A stretch of 64,000 nucleotides of DNA from contig CM055099.1 in the NCBI GenBank assembly GCA_029204225.1, positions 56,298,386 to 56,362,385 on the forward strand, given 5' to 3'. A program made the translations under genes and the position numbers. The notes under the pieces are model-generated. The model had not been told where the DNA came from and searched no databases. It saw only the letters and a program-made list of their open reading frames with translations. The stretch comes from Diphasiastrum complanatum. Its lineage: Eukaryota; Streptophyta; Lycopodiopsida; Lycopodiales; Lycopodiaceae. Positions 10,595-22,019 of the stretch are shown here, in pieces (position 1 is the stretch's first letter; the number at the start of each line of letters is the position of its first letter).

Positions 10595-11060
10595 TGTCAA
10601 AAATTGTGAAGTCCTGCAACTTTGTCGCGAAGCAAAACGAAACAAAGCGAAGTGAAGGGCGAAGGGCGGACAATTCACGAAAGACAAACATACCTCGAAA
10701 ATCCTAAAGCACGAAGCGAAGCGAAGGTCGAAGGTCGAACAATTCGCAAAATTCAAACATACCTCGAGGATCCCGTTGAGCTGCAAGCTGGTAGCGTGAA
10801 ACATTTTCTTTTCATTTCATTTCATGTTTGTACTTCATGCTCAGTTGAAAAAGTAGCTATAATAGAGAATAACTAACTAGTTGATTAGCGTTAACTACTC
10901 TTGTTATTCTCTGTTTAGCTATCTTGTAAACTCCACACGGTGGAGATATAAATGCAATTTTGGATCAACATTTACAAAGAGAGAAAGAGCAGAAAAGAGA
11001 AGAATAGAAAAAAGAGAGAAACAAAAATAGTTGTGCATGAAAGTTTGCCAACGAGCTATT
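10595..11060 (+). repeat. Copia-3 3' LTR (right end not fixed)
   Basis: It begins TGTCAAAAATTG directly after a purine tract. A TATA-like box (TATAAAT) lies at 10947-10953, preceded by CTTGTAAACTCCACA and followed by a purine-rich AGAGAGAAAGAGCAG stretch. A diverged copy of the TATA-flanking part and of a later GTGCATGAAAG..CCAACGAG block occurs inverted at 26020-26280, which supports calling this an LTR and shows it reaches at least 11060. Confidence 0.7.
10947..10953 (+). promoter_or_regulatory. TATA box of Copia-3 LTR
   Basis: TATAAAT sits mid-LTR and is conserved in the related inverted LTR near 26175. Confidence 0.5.
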
Positions 11061-11855
11061 TTAATAGTCTAAATTGACTTTTATAAAAATAACTCGCATA
11101 ATACATTTGATCTTAGTTACGCTAAATCCATAAATCTTGAAAATATTTCTGTAATGTTTTTCTTACAACTCAAATTCCAAGGAATTCTCACTAACTCCTT
11201 TCAACTCAACGCTTGAAATATATCAAGACTCTCATTTTTAAGTTGATGACTCATCTTTCTCGTTAGAGTCTATCGGCAAATTTTCATATGAATTAGCATC
11301 CAATCTTGACAAAAAAATGTGTGTTGTGGCTTTGCTATGTTTACGAAGAGTCAAAGATGATTAACCCAAGACGTTATTGTAAAATATATATTGTTGACTT
11401 TTGTAAATGGTTCATCATTGTCAACTCAAAATTGATATAAGCATTCCACATCTTGGAGATTGACATTATCGACTCTTAGTGGATTCTTTATTGAATGCTT
11501 CCTCTTGCCTTTTGGATCTAATTGCAACATTTCTAACTCGTATCTTCCATAGAAAGCATTTGTTGAAGTGATACGTATCCAATGCACACATACAATTGTC
11601 ATCATGTGTCATCAACATGAATAAAGCCAATTACTTTAGAAATCCAAAATGGATTATTCTTGTTACTTTTTGAAGCTAAAAACGCAATGAGACTCCCAAC
11701 ATTTATTTCATTGATTTAGCCTTGAAAGCGTTTATAGTTGGGTGATTTTTTCTAGAACCCAAATAATTTTCACATTGTTTGTTTTGTAGAAGGGTAAAAA
11801 ATTCAGTCCGTTGTAAAACAACAAAGGAATCACTATTGTTGTTAAAATTGAAGAC
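11061..11855. other. No gene seen
   Basis: AT-rich DNA without a convincing coding frame. It may include the rest of the Copia-3 LTR. Nothing else could be recognised. Confidence 0.5.
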
Positions 11856-12149
11856 GACCCATGCTTAGCATAAGTGCTCACTAGACCTATGTTCAGCATA
11901 AGTGCTCAGTAGACTTATGCTCAACATGAAGTGCTCACTAGACCTATGCTCAACATAACCTCTCTCCTGACCTATGCTCACCATAAGTCCTCTCTTGATC
12001 TATGATGAGCATAAGTGCTCACTAGACCAGCATAGGTCCTCTCTCAACCTATGTTGAGCATCCTCTATGCTTATCCCCTTGAGCATAGGTCCTCCTCTCT
12101 TGACCTATGTTAAGCATAGGTCCTCTCTTGACCTATGCTGACATAAGTC
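11856..12149. repeat. 28-bp minisatellite of small imperfect hairpins
   Basis: About ten degenerate units, basically 28 bp, run head to tail. Each starts GACCTATG and most continue into AAGTGCTCACTA or AAGTCCTCTCTT. Inside each unit lies the dyad TATGCT-N-AGCATA, perfect or with one or two mismatches, so each unit can fold on itself. The seventh and eighth units are shortened or expanded. No coding frame crosses it. Confidence 0.85.
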
Positions 12150-13879
12150 TTCGACTATGTCTAGTTTTTTTATTTTTTTTATTTTCTAAATTTTTTTAAA
12201 ATGTTTTAGTTGTTTAATCTTAAAATTTAAATCTTTTTGATAATAATATTTTATTTTCTTAATAGATTTGTCGTCATCAACAAGACGTCACTATGTCAAC
12301 ATTTTTCTGTCTAGCACATAAATGTTGAACATAAGAACACTTTGCGTCCCGCCAACGACAACCTGTGTCATGCATGGGTTGCTTGAGTGAAAAACTCTAT
12401 GTACAGTGTAATTTCATTTTAAGAAATACAGTTGCTATGTGAGCTTGCTGTGGAGAGTGTTTTCTGTCTGTGTTACTGTGTAGCATGATCTGTGTTCCTG
12501 TTGGAAGCAAATTCTAAGTTGATATACATAGAAAATTTCATGAATTTCTGTTTCGATTAGTGGGGAACGTCAAAACGAATCCACAATAACAAACCGGTCT
12601 CTCAACGACCAAGTATGGAATCTGGAACGCCCGTCCAAAGACCAGGCCCAAAAAAGGTTTAGGGAAAGTGGGATGATATGGACCAAGAACTGGTCAGAAT
12701 GAGCCGTTGACGTTCGGAACATTGGACGGGGGGTGGTCACAGGTTCATAAATTCGATACATACCGAACAGACCCGTTGTCGCGATTACACAGGTCGATAT
12801 TCAAAGCAAAACCATTTCCAACCATAAGTAGTCATATTTTCCCTCATAAAAGGTCACAGGATTCTTTTTCTTTCACCATTCAGATCCCCTACTTAATTTG
12901 ATTCTCCATCTATTTGAAAACTATCCAAGTTCATGTTTTTTCAGGAGCTAGAATCTTGAGGAGTGAACTGCAACAATTTGAGTTTTAACTCGGTTATTTT
13001 TTTCTTGAAAATTCTTTTCACAATTTAATTGTTTTTTAGGTGAGTCATGAACATGGGAAGCCATCCCACAATCTCTGCTTTTATTACCTTATTTATTATA
13101 GTGATGATACTCTTCAATTACAGCTTAGAACTTCCATATTCCTATGTTTCAAACAACAAACTAATGCTTGAATTCTTTGCAAATCTATTAGTTTCAATGC
13201 CCTTGTTCAATATTATGACTTTTATTGTTTCATAGGTTGTGCCTTACTGGAATCCCTTCCAAAAGGCCTTGTCTCCTCTCATTGCTATCAATTTACTTTG
13301 TGGTCTCCATTGTTTGACCTTCTCGTACCTCGTTTGTTATCAGGGTGTCACATTTCTGGTGCAATGAAACTTTGGTTTTGAAGATGAAACTTGGACTAAG
13401 CTTTAGGTTGAGATAGGTAAGAAGCAACAACATATGTGAGAAAGAAAGAAAGAGAGACTTTTATAATGTCTTTCAATGCTAAAAGGCACATAAGCCAAGT
13501 AAGTACACCTCGAGTATGATATATTCTAAAAAGGAGCATATAAATGTCTCCAAAAACAAAGCAACTACTGGATCAAAACACTAAAGTAGAAAAACTAGTA
13601 AGATTCTTACTTTACTCTCATAAATGATATATTTGGAAGATGATAATATGGAGTACAGTTTAAATAGAGCTGTACAACAACTATGTGGAGCTATGTATGA
13701 TGATGATGCAAGTATTGAAGAGGAAACAATGTCTCAGCTTCAAGGTCTTCCCTAGAGCATCTCCTTGAGAAGGAGGTAATTTGTGTCTAGGGGATCTTGG
13801 TGTTCACATTCTCTGACACATATCTCTACAATGTAGTAACATCTTCATAGCATAAGAGCCACACATATAGGGTCTACAT
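12150..13879. other. No gene supported
   Basis: The first part is AT-rich. The part from 12560 to 12900 has a more balanced composition but no long frame. A 62-residue plus-strand frame at 13047-13235, with two hydrophobic segments, stands alone without support for expression. AG acceptor-like sites (TTTTTTCAGG, TTTTTTAGG) occur near 12945 and 13040 but no exon chain follows. Confidence 0.5.
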
Positions 13880-14442
13880 ATGAAATCAGTGAGCAAAGTG
13901 TGGCTAGAGAAGAATGGAAAAGACAATGGTAGTATACCCTGATCTCTTAATAAACAAGGCATCTAAACAAAAAATGACTCCACCTCCACCAACGTGCATA
14001 AAAGGCAAAGCTTGCTCATGTGAGGATTGGAAGTGACTAGTCTCCACAAACTTGTGATTGAACCAAAGTAAACTGGATGCAATGTTAAAGTCCGTAAGAC
14101 TAACCAAGAAGCATGACCCTTTTGCAATCTAGTTGTGGTGGCCTATCTCATTTTGAAAATTGGCCGAATGAAGGATGTCTCCAAATTGGTACAAGAGGAT
14201 ACCACCTCTAGTGATTGTCCACCTAAAGTAAACACCCGTCGGCACATAAAGATCCTGGAGTTATTAAAAACCATAATCTGGATTCTCTCGATATGCACAA
14301 TCAAACCAAAGATATCTCCAAACACCTGTAACATATCCAAATGTTGTTGTGACCCCTCACCCAAAGGAGAAATTAATGCCACATTTTTAGCATAAACTAG
14401 AATGGAAATGACTGTGAAAGATTTCATATCCTTAAGATCCAA
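13880..14442 (-). pseudogene. LINE (non-LTR) reverse transcriptase fragment
   Basis: The frame 14442-14143 reads VYAKNVALISPLGEGSQQHL, the non-LTR RT catalytic block in which the usual YADD is YAKN, then FGLIVHIERIQIMVFNNS and FTLGGQSLEVVSS. In this order (RT box, VN.EKT..MVF, YLG) these are diagnostic of LINE RT. A second frame (14107-13904) continues the C-terminal side after a stop. Loss of both catalytic Asp residues shows it is dead. No LINE ends or poly(A) tail were identified. Confidence 0.75.
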
Positions 14443-14469
14443 TCTACTTGAATGATCTTTGGTTAGAAA

Positions 14470-15063
14470 GAGAAATACACTATCAATTTCACCAATGTAG
14501 AAAAATCAGCATCTACACACAATTTGAGATGCAAACACTAATAGAACTTGATCAAACTTGAATGAAATGATTATGTACTATTGTTGTCCGTACAAAACCA
14601 GCAAGCTACTGTATTTCACACGTGTGGATCCAAAAATAACAAATATAGATCATTCTACACATAGAATTGCAAGCAATCACCAAGATAGTGCACCAATGGA
14701 TAGTAGAACCCAAGAAAACCATGTATAAGCATGAAATGAGATAGAGAAGAGAGAAGATGACTCTCTCCATGAGTTACATCCTTTTATAGCAGGTCCAAAC
14801 CCTATTTGGCCACTTGGCTTTCCCACCAAAATGCTAACCCTACCAATTTTGGGTCTAGATTCAATGTACCCAACTTATTCAAATTGAATCTACTCAAACT
14901 CGCATTCTATCTTTCCCACACTTTCAAAAAAGTGTTTATTCGAATGAAATTTAGACTAATGAACTTTGAAAAGTCAACCTCTAAGTCTAAAACAAGTTTT
15001 GGCCTCAATATGCCAAATATGGAAATATTGCAAAATGTGATGAAACTAGTTGAATCTTTCACA
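14470..15063 (-). repeat. Copia-L 3' LTR
   Basis: The inner edge is TTTCACA ending at 15063, followed by CTCCCTCTTC; on the minus strand a purine tract GAAGAGGGAG leads into TGTGAAAG. A minus-strand TATA box (GCTATAAAAG) lies at 14781-14790. The palindrome CACACGTGTG occurs at 14617-14626. The outer end is uncertain because no second copy is present. Confidence 0.6.
14781..14790 (-). promoter_or_regulatory. TATA box of Copia-L LTR
   Basis: The minus strand reads GCTATAAAAG about 275 bp into the LTR, the expected place for a U3 core promoter. Confidence 0.5.
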
Positions 15064-15075
15064 CTCCCTCTTCAA

Positions 15076-15650
15076 CTAGTTTTTTAGCATAGACTTTGAT
15101 AATACTCCAAGTGAAGTCCTATGCTTCATGAACAAGTCTTTTCCCAATGCTTTGGTGAAGATATCAGCTACACATTCCCTTAAAGACACATGTTGAAGCT
15201 CCACCTCCTTTGCAATGACTCGCTCCCTCACAAAATGATATTGTATCTCAATATGCTTGCTCCTAGCATGAAAGATAGGATTGGATGCCATTCTTTGGGC
15301 TGATTGATTGTCACAAAAGATAATTGGGCTCTCTGAAAAATCCAGCAAGTGAAGATCCTTGATCATCCTCTTGATCCATACCATCTCCTTTGTGCAATGT
15401 GTAAGAGCTTTGTACTCGGCCTCACTAGATGACAATGAGATAGTGGCTTGTTTCTTTGACATCCATGATATAGCTCCATCACCTATGAAAATACAATAAG
15501 AACTAATGGATTTCCTATCCATTATATTTCCAGCATAGTCCGAATCTGAAAATCCAAAAAGATTAGGTGATGATCCCTCATACAATATGCCAAAATCTCG
15601 AGTTCCAATGATGTACCTCAAAACTCGCTTTCCTAGCTTCCAATGCTCCT
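15076..15650 (-). pseudogene. Copia-L RNase H, 5'-truncated
   Basis: The 181-residue frame (from 15621) is an uninterrupted copia RNase H: GFSDSDYAGN with the first acids, SLSSSEAEYKAL, IIFCDNQSAQ, HARSKHIEIQYHFVRE, and VADIFTKAL near the end. Upstream it continues only to a KLGKRVLRYI-like block near 15640, and then homology to copia stops, so the rest of pol has been lost. The stop codon lies just before the purine tract. Confidence 0.85.
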
Positions 15651-16050
15651 AGCATAGTTTTTGCCAATAGAACTTTGATCCATTATAAGAATGATCTTCT
15701 TCCTAAGAATAGATCTCCTTTCAATCATCATGTAATGCTCAAAATAGAAACAACCATAATTGATATAGAGAATAGTGTCCACTTGGGATGCTTCACTATT
15801 TCTTACATCAATTTTATGTAAAAATGTGACTAACATGAAGAATCAAATAGAATGTAAATGAAATGATTCCACCATGCTTCCAACTCTGAACTCTCTGGAA
15901 AAATACAGCAAACAAACAATAAATGTGAGTGATCAACTTTTGCTTGCATGTCTCCTCCTTCTTTGTCCTTTGTTGCCATGTATCCACCATGATACTCCAT
16001 GAATGAGCCTCCATCTTCATCTTGCCACAAGAAACCATCAAACCTTGGAA
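15651..16050. other. Unassigned stretch between Copia-L and element B
   Basis: Overlapping minus-strand frames (16066-15830 and 16041-15814) give a polar peptide beginning IFNIPRFDGFLWQDEDGG that I do not recognise. It is cut at 16051 by the LTR of element B, so it could be the edge of a disrupted gene or older repeat. Confidence 0.35.
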
Positions 16051-16912
16051 TGTTGAAAATTTTCACTTCTCACTTGACATTGGTTCATGTAAATATTGAT
16101 CAAACATTAGAATATATTGATGATCTGATTTCACACGTGTGGAGCCTGTTCCCACGTGTGAAAGGATGTATTTTTCATGTTTGTATATATCCAAATTGAT
16201 TTTGTATCATTCTAGTTAGTGTGAACATGAAATGACTAGTTTTTAGACAAGTTGACTAGTCACCTACAAATTAGCTTTTCCTTGCATGTGCATGAGTAAA
16301 TGCTCCCACATGGCAAGTGGATGTTCACACGTGTGTATAGAGTACTAGAAGATAAAAGTTGACCATTTTCCTTAGATCCTATTTTGTAGGGAATATTTCT
16401 ATATTCTAGGAGACTAGCTTTTTGGATTTTAGTCATATTCTAGAAGGTCAACTATTGGATAAGGATCAAGGATGGATCAAATGGATAGATCTGAGTGATG
16501 TGGCACTCTTCACACGTGTGAAGGCCTGCTGGACTGTACCAGGCTCATGGATGTACTTGATCCATAAAAGGATCATCATTTTGCTAAGAAGATTGATGAG
16601 ACTTTTGTACTCTACACTTTTGTGAGATTTCTAGTCATTTGTCTTGTGATTTTTATGTATGATTGCTATCTAGTATCATTGTACTTGTTGTTTCAGGTGC
16701 AGGCCGTACAGTGGACAGTACTCCACACGTGTGAGGCCGCTCTCACTAAAAAATGATGTGTTGATCCATTGCTCTTGCTTAAATCCAAGTCTAGTGAATC
16801 TAGATCAAGATCTAATGTGTAGAACTTGATAGATTCATTGATTAAGCAACCAATAACTCTCTATGATTGTAAAGTACAATCATTATTGTCCTAAAAACTG
16901 AAAAATTTATCA
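16051..16912 (+). repeat. Element B 5' LTR
   Basis: It starts TGTTGAAAAT and ends AATTTATCA, 862 bp, directly followed by the primer site. It holds four perfect CACACGTGTG palindromes (16132, 16326, 16511, 16724) and one near copy at 16151. No 3' partner exists, so no TSD can be tested. Confidence 0.95.
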
Positions 16913-16924
16913 TGGTATAAGAGC
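16913..16924 (+). other. Primer-binding site of element B, one base changed
   Basis: It reads TGGTATAAGAGC, where C and most plant copia elements have TGGTATCAGAGC. The single change may weaken initiator-tRNA pairing. Confidence 0.85.
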
Positions 16925-17511
16925 TAAGTAAGAGAGTGATCATTGAATCATAGATCTTGTAAAGATCATTGGCAAAATTTGTTTTTGGCCAATACTAGTG
17001 AGGGCGAGTTCTTCTAGAGTGATAGCTTGTAATCATTTGGATCAAAACAACTTGGAGGCTGTGTATGTACTTTCACACATGTGAAACCGTACAGCAACTT
17101 TCAATTCAAGTTACTTTGTGTTTGTTGGTCCCAAAATCACAATACTAGTTCATTTTTGGTGCTTTTTGAAGCATAGTATTGATCTAGATTCATTCTAACT
17201 AATGCCTATGAACAAATAGTGTTTTGGATCATTGAAGCATTTCTTTTTAGAGTCTAAGATCAGATCTTAGAGGCTGATTTGTTCATATCCTTAGTTGAAG
17301 TGAAATCTCTAAGAAAAGTGTAAAGCAATATTTTTTTTTGTGAGAGTGAAAGCTAGGAATTTTCGGTAAGATCTTTGAGTATCATTCAAGCTTGTGTGCT
17401 AGTTTGATAGAGACAAGCCTATAGTCATTCTAGTAAGCTTTAGGCCTTTTCATAGATCTTTTAAAATTCAAAAATCTTTGTGATTTTTTTTTGAAGAGCA
17501 TTCATTCTAAA

Positions 17512-17856
17512 ATGTCATCCATGGGTGGATATTTGATGGAATCAAGTGAGAGACTCACTTCCACAAATTATTCCATTTGGAAAGTGAGAATGGAATCACT
17601 CCTAGTGATCCATGATCTATATGACATAGTTCAAGGAGTAGAGGAAGAGCCTCAAACTCCCCAAGAACAAGTCAAATACAAGAAGAGAGCAAGATTAGCT
17701 CTACATTGCATAAAGTTAAATGTATGCAATGACCTCTTGAAAGAGGTGTCTTCTTGTACCTCATACAAAGATGCTTGGGATTCATTAAAGAGTATTTATG
17801 AATCCAACAATACTACAAGAATCCTCATGCTAAGAAATCAAGTTATCAAAGCATGA
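17512..17856 (+). pseudogene. Element B gag N-terminal part, truncated by a frameshift
   Basis: The frame begins MSSMGGYLMESSERL, matching the start of the C polyprotein, and runs 115 residues through ERLTSTNYSIWKVRMESLL (the gag N-terminal block) to LMLRNQVIKA. A one-base loss relative to C near 17842 shifts the frame into a stop at 17854-17856. The frame is open 21 nt further upstream (an ATG at 17491), but the start aligned with C is preferred. Confidence 0.9.
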
Positions 17857-20198
17857 AAGGAAGTGGAGAGAGTGGACAAGAGTATGTCCTTAGGATCAAA
17901 TCTCTTAACAAGGAGTTAAGTGCAATAGGAGAGAAGATCCAAGACCAAGAACTAGTACAAATCATCTTGAATGGTCTAGGTGATGAGTTTACCAACTTAG
18001 TCCAATCATTTGCCATTCAAGACTCTCTTCCATCCATTGAAAAGTTGCACAATGTTCTTGTGGCCGAGGAGAGTAGGCTTCTACACCTCAAGACAAGAAT
18101 GGATAGCATGTCACTTAATGGAGGAGAGGAGAAAGCTAACTTTACATCTAAAGGCAAGAAGAAACAAAATCCATTCAATAAAAATCAAGGCAAGGAGGCC
18201 GAGATGAAGAATGGAGGATCTACCTCCAAAGGCAAAGTGAAGAACAAGGCAAAACTAAAGTGTTTCTTTTGTCGAAAGAAAGGACACTTTGCCTCAGAAT
18301 GCTACTTGAAGAAGAATCAACAAGCCAAAGGAGATCAAGGGAACATTGCTCAAGAGGAAGAAGATGAGGATGGATTCAACACATCCTTAATGGTTGCATC
18401 TACACCAACTTCAAGTCAAGACACATGGTGGATAGATAGTGGGGCTAGTTCCCACATGTCCTTTAACAAGCATTATTTTTCTACTCTTCTATCTTGTAAT
18501 GACTCTAAGAAGTCAATATACACTGCTAGTGATCAAGCATGCAAGTTAGATGGCATAGCATCTATACCTCTTTGCTTAGGCACATCTAAAAGGATAGATC
18601 TAGATAATGTTTTGTATGTTCCTACCATTTCAAGAAACTTGCTTAATGTAGGACAATTAATGGACAATGGACTAGATGTACATTTCAAGAATGGAGTTTG
18701 TTCCATCTTGAAAAACAATAAGTGCATAGCTAGTGGCATTAAGCAAGGTAGACTTTTCAAGTTGGATGCTAATGTTGCAAGTGAAAGTGTGAACTTGGCT
18801 AGGGAGGAGCTAACTCAAGTGGAGCTTTGGCATAAGAGATTAGGCCATCCTAATCTTCAATCTATGGAGTCAATGGCAAGCAAGGAACTAGATCTCGGCC
18901 TACCAAGAGCTTTCAAGAAGTGTGGAAAAATGTGTGAGGCATGTGGCCTTGCAAAGTCACACAAGTCTTCTTACAAGAGATCTTCATCAAGATCTCTCTC
19001 TCCCTTGGATCTCATACATTCTGATGTACATAGTTTTTCACATGCAAGTAATGGAGGTGCCTTGATGTATGTAACTTTTATAGATGATTGTACTAGATTC
19101 ACATGGATTGAGTTACTATCAAAGAAAAGTCTTGTTTATGAAGCTTTTATTAAGTTCAAGTCTCTAGTAGAGAAACAACTTAGTACTTCTATCAAAGCAC
19201 TAAGATGTGATAATGGAGGAGAGTACATCTCCAATAAAATGAAATACTTTTGTGAGATCAATGGTATTAAGTTACAATACACTTGTTCCTACACCCCTCA
19301 ACAAAATGGGGTGGCCGAGAGGAAAAATAGGAGTCTATGTGAGTGTGCAAAGTCCTTGAGGCTTGATGCATCACTTCCCATCTCATTTTGGGGAGAAGCC
19401 ATAACATGTGCTAATTATTTGTGTAATAGACTTCCTAGTAGTGCTATAGATGGGATCTCACCTTATCAACCCAATGTAAAAGATTTTAAGATCTTTGGAT
19501 GTACTTGTTATGTACACATTCCTTTGGAAACTAGAAGGAAAGAAGATGCTACCTCCTTCAAAGGAATCTTTGTTGGCTATGGAGAAAATAGCAAGGGATA
19601 TAGGATATATGATCCTACATCCAAGAAAGTAAAGGTAAGCAAGGATGTACTTTTTGATGAGTCACAATTTGCTAAGAGCTTGTCAAATGGATCTAACCCA
19701 TTGTGCATTGAATATCTTGACAAATCCGAGGAGGATCTTGACAAACCTGAGGAGGATCATGACAAACCCGAGGATGGAGATTTGGATCCGAGTCAAAAGG
19801 GGCCGAGAAGATCATCAAGGAGCAAGGTCGCGCCCTCAAGGCTTACCTATGTGGACAAGGGAAAGCAAAAGGAAGGCTCTACATCTTCTACCTCTTACTC
19901 TTTTTTAGCTACATTGCTTGAAGAACCATTATCTTTTGAAGAAGCATGTAAATCTAAAGTTTGGAGAGATGCAATGCAAGTAGAGTATGATGCATTAGAA
20001 GAGAATCATACTTGGAATCTTGTAAATCTTCCAAGAGGAAAGAAACCACTTGCATGTAAGTGGATTTATAGAATTAAGTACAATCCAGCTGGATCTATTA
20101 GTAACTACAAAGCTAGGCTTGTTGCTAAGGGATTTCTTCAAATAAAAGGATTGGATTATGAAGAAACATTTGCACCTATAGCTAAGCTATTAGATTAA
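17853..20198 (+). pseudogene. Element B gag C-terminus to RT N-terminus
   Basis: This 781-residue frame resumes at the codon after the first frameshift. It holds a gag knuckle CFFCRKKGHFASEC, protease WWIDSGASSHM, zinc-binding LWHKRLGHPN and CGKMCEACGL, integrase HSDVHS, RCDNGGEY and NGVAERKNR (all three acids present), and the start of RT (CKWIYRIKYN, GLDYEETFAPIAKL). An in-frame 18-nt deletion removes six residues after ISPYQ. A 7-nt deletion near 20185 then ends the frame. Confidence 0.95.
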
Positions 20199-20201
20199 TC
20201 A

Positions 20202-21449
20202 TTTGCATTGCTACTTTGTTCAAATGGGATCTCTACCAAATGGATGTGACAGATGCCTTCTTGAATGGCTTCTTAGAAGAGGAAATCTACATGATGCAAC
20301 CCAAGGGCTTCATCAAGGTTGGTGAGGAGCAAAAGGTGTGCTACTTAAGGAAGAGCCTATATGGCTTGAAGCAAGCACCTAGAGCTTGGTACTCTAGGTT
20401 GCATGATTTTCTCTATTCCCTTGGTTTTGTACTAAGTGCTTATGAACCTTCTTTATATTTCAAATGTAATGAAGGAAAGATCATCATTTTGGTTCTTTAT
20501 GTTGATGACATCATTATGACAGAAAATGATGATGATGGCATAGGCAAAGTAAAAGTTGACTTATCTAGTGAGTTCAAATGGTAGATCTAGGCTTCCTAAA
20601 GTTTATACTTGGGATAGAAGTGTCTAGAAGTAGCAATTGTACTTTCATAAGTCAATCTAAGTATGCTACTTCCATTCTTGAAAGATTTGGTATGAAATAT
20701 TGTAAGGGGATTGACACCCCATGGAGCATGTTGTGAAAGCAACTAATGAAGGTGATGAAGTATCCTTTGAGGACATCACTCTCTTTAGGAAGCTTATAGG
20801 CTCTCTAATCTATTTAACCATCACTATAAGTTTTTGTGTAAGAAAGTTGAGTCAAAGTATGCAAGCTCCTTTAGTTCATCATTGGAAAAGTGCCAAGAGA
20901 GTACTTAGATATGTTTCTAGTACTAGATTTTTTGGCATACTTTATGAAGAATCTTACTTGCACTTGAGAGCCTATTCGGATTCAGATTTTGCAGGTGACA
21001 AGATGGATAGGAAGTCCATTAGTGCATTTGCAACATTTCTTTGTGGAGGAGTGATATCTTGGCTTTCCAAAAAGCAAGATACAATCTCACTATCTTCTTG
21101 TGAAGCCGAGTACAAGGCATTGACTTCAACAACCAAAGAGCTCCTATGGCTAAGATGACTCTTGATGGAACTACATGTGCTAGAGGCCGAGGAGATCCCT
21201 TACATATTTTGTGACAATCAAGCTTCTCAACAAATTGCTTCAAATCCTATCTTCCATGCTAGAACAAAGCATATTGAGATAGCTCACCACTTTGTGAGGG
21301 AGAAGGTACAATCCAAGGAAGTGCAACTACATCATGTACCATCATCCGAATGCATAGCTGATATCTTAACCAAACCATTGTCCAAAGATCCATTTTTTAA
21401 GTTAAGATATGCTCTTGGAATTGTAGATAGATGTACACTAGATTTGCCG
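20202..21449 (+). pseudogene. Element B RT core and RNase H, broken
   Basis: The frame 20216-20584 carries the RT block MDVTDAFLNGF, LYGLKQAPRAW and LYVDDIIMTEN, ending where one base is missing relative to C (SSEFKW then stop). RNase H resumes in 20721-21158 (AYSDSDFAGD, SLSSCEAEYKAL), ended by an AGA-to-TGA nonsense change at LLWLR, and finishes in 21162-21449 (FCDNQASQ, HARTKHIEIAHHF, ADILTKPLS). A 9-nt deletion removes the RPDL part of the block before RNase H. Sequence leaves the element at CTAGATTTGCC. Confidence 0.95.
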
Positions 21450-22010
21450 ACCATCAAAGTCATTGAAAAAAAATTGTTTTCTAGATCCATTACTTGAATT
21501 TATAGCAAGATAACATCCATCCACTTGCATAGCTCCATGTACACAAGAAGATCTTCCAAAAGATGTTCTACTCTTCATAAGAGATCGATACTCAAGATCC
21601 ATTGCTTGGATCCACTCCTCTTCTTTCCTTGCTTGATCTACACTTGTAGGCTCATCCAAAGAGGTTAGGAAAGCAACATAATTTCTAGAAACTACTTGCT
21701 TACCCTTTTGATCATATGTGAGCCTTGAAGGTACTTGTCTTTCTCTTGATGTTCTCCTTGGCTTTTGACTTGATGAAGGTCCATCATCACCACCATCCAA
21801 AGTATGATCCTTCTCATCAACATCAAGAATGTTAGAACCATCTACTTTACCATCAATCATGCTTGAAGACACCTTTGGAATGTCTCCCTCATCAAAAATG
21901 ACATCTCTACCAACAATCACTTTGTTAGTAGAAGGAATGCAAACCTTGTAGGCTTTACTCACCTCGTGTGGATGTTGGATCCAACATTCTTGATGATGAC
22001 ATTGTTGATG
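21450..22010 (-). pseudogene. Minus-strand copia fragment: integrase tail, linker and RT start
   Basis: The minus-strand frame (within 22148-21438) contains SKAYKVCIPSTNKVIVGRDV (integrase C-terminus), a Ser/Asp-rich linker with RRTSRERQVPSRLTYDQKGK, then FLTSLDEPTSVDQARKEEEW and IQAMDLEYRSL, the beginning of RT. It belongs to a copia distinct from B and from E. Both ends are abrupt: B on the left and a plus-strand copia piece on the right. Confidence 0.8.
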
Positions 22011-22019
22011 ATACTTTGG

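Larger units (their letters stand above)
16051..21449 (+). mobile_element. Element B: plus-strand copia, defective sister of element C, 3' end lost
   Basis: The LTR at 16051-16912 has the same length (862 bp) as the LTRs of element C and differs at perhaps 15-20 sites. The primer site, a leader of about 590 nt, gag, protease, integrase, RT and RNase H follow in order. Compared with C, the reading frame carries small deletions (1, 18, 7, 1, 1 and 9 nt seen) and a nonsense change, and the element stops at about 21449 in the last codons of pol, before the purine tract and 3' LTR. The next base onward belongs to a different copia fragment. Confidence 0.95.

Noticed and set aside
11856-12149. CRISPR-like array
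   Set aside because: Units are contiguous and degenerate without unique spacers, and the context is a plant nuclear genome; it is a minisatellite.
13047-13235. 62-residue hydrophobic plus-strand frame
   Set aside because: AT-rich DNA easily gives hydrophobic frames; no promoter, homology or exon chain supports it.
13340-13380. GGTGTCACATTT..GGTGC resembling a gypsy LTR end plus primer site
   Set aside because: Too short and imperfect, with no LTR body or partner recognised.
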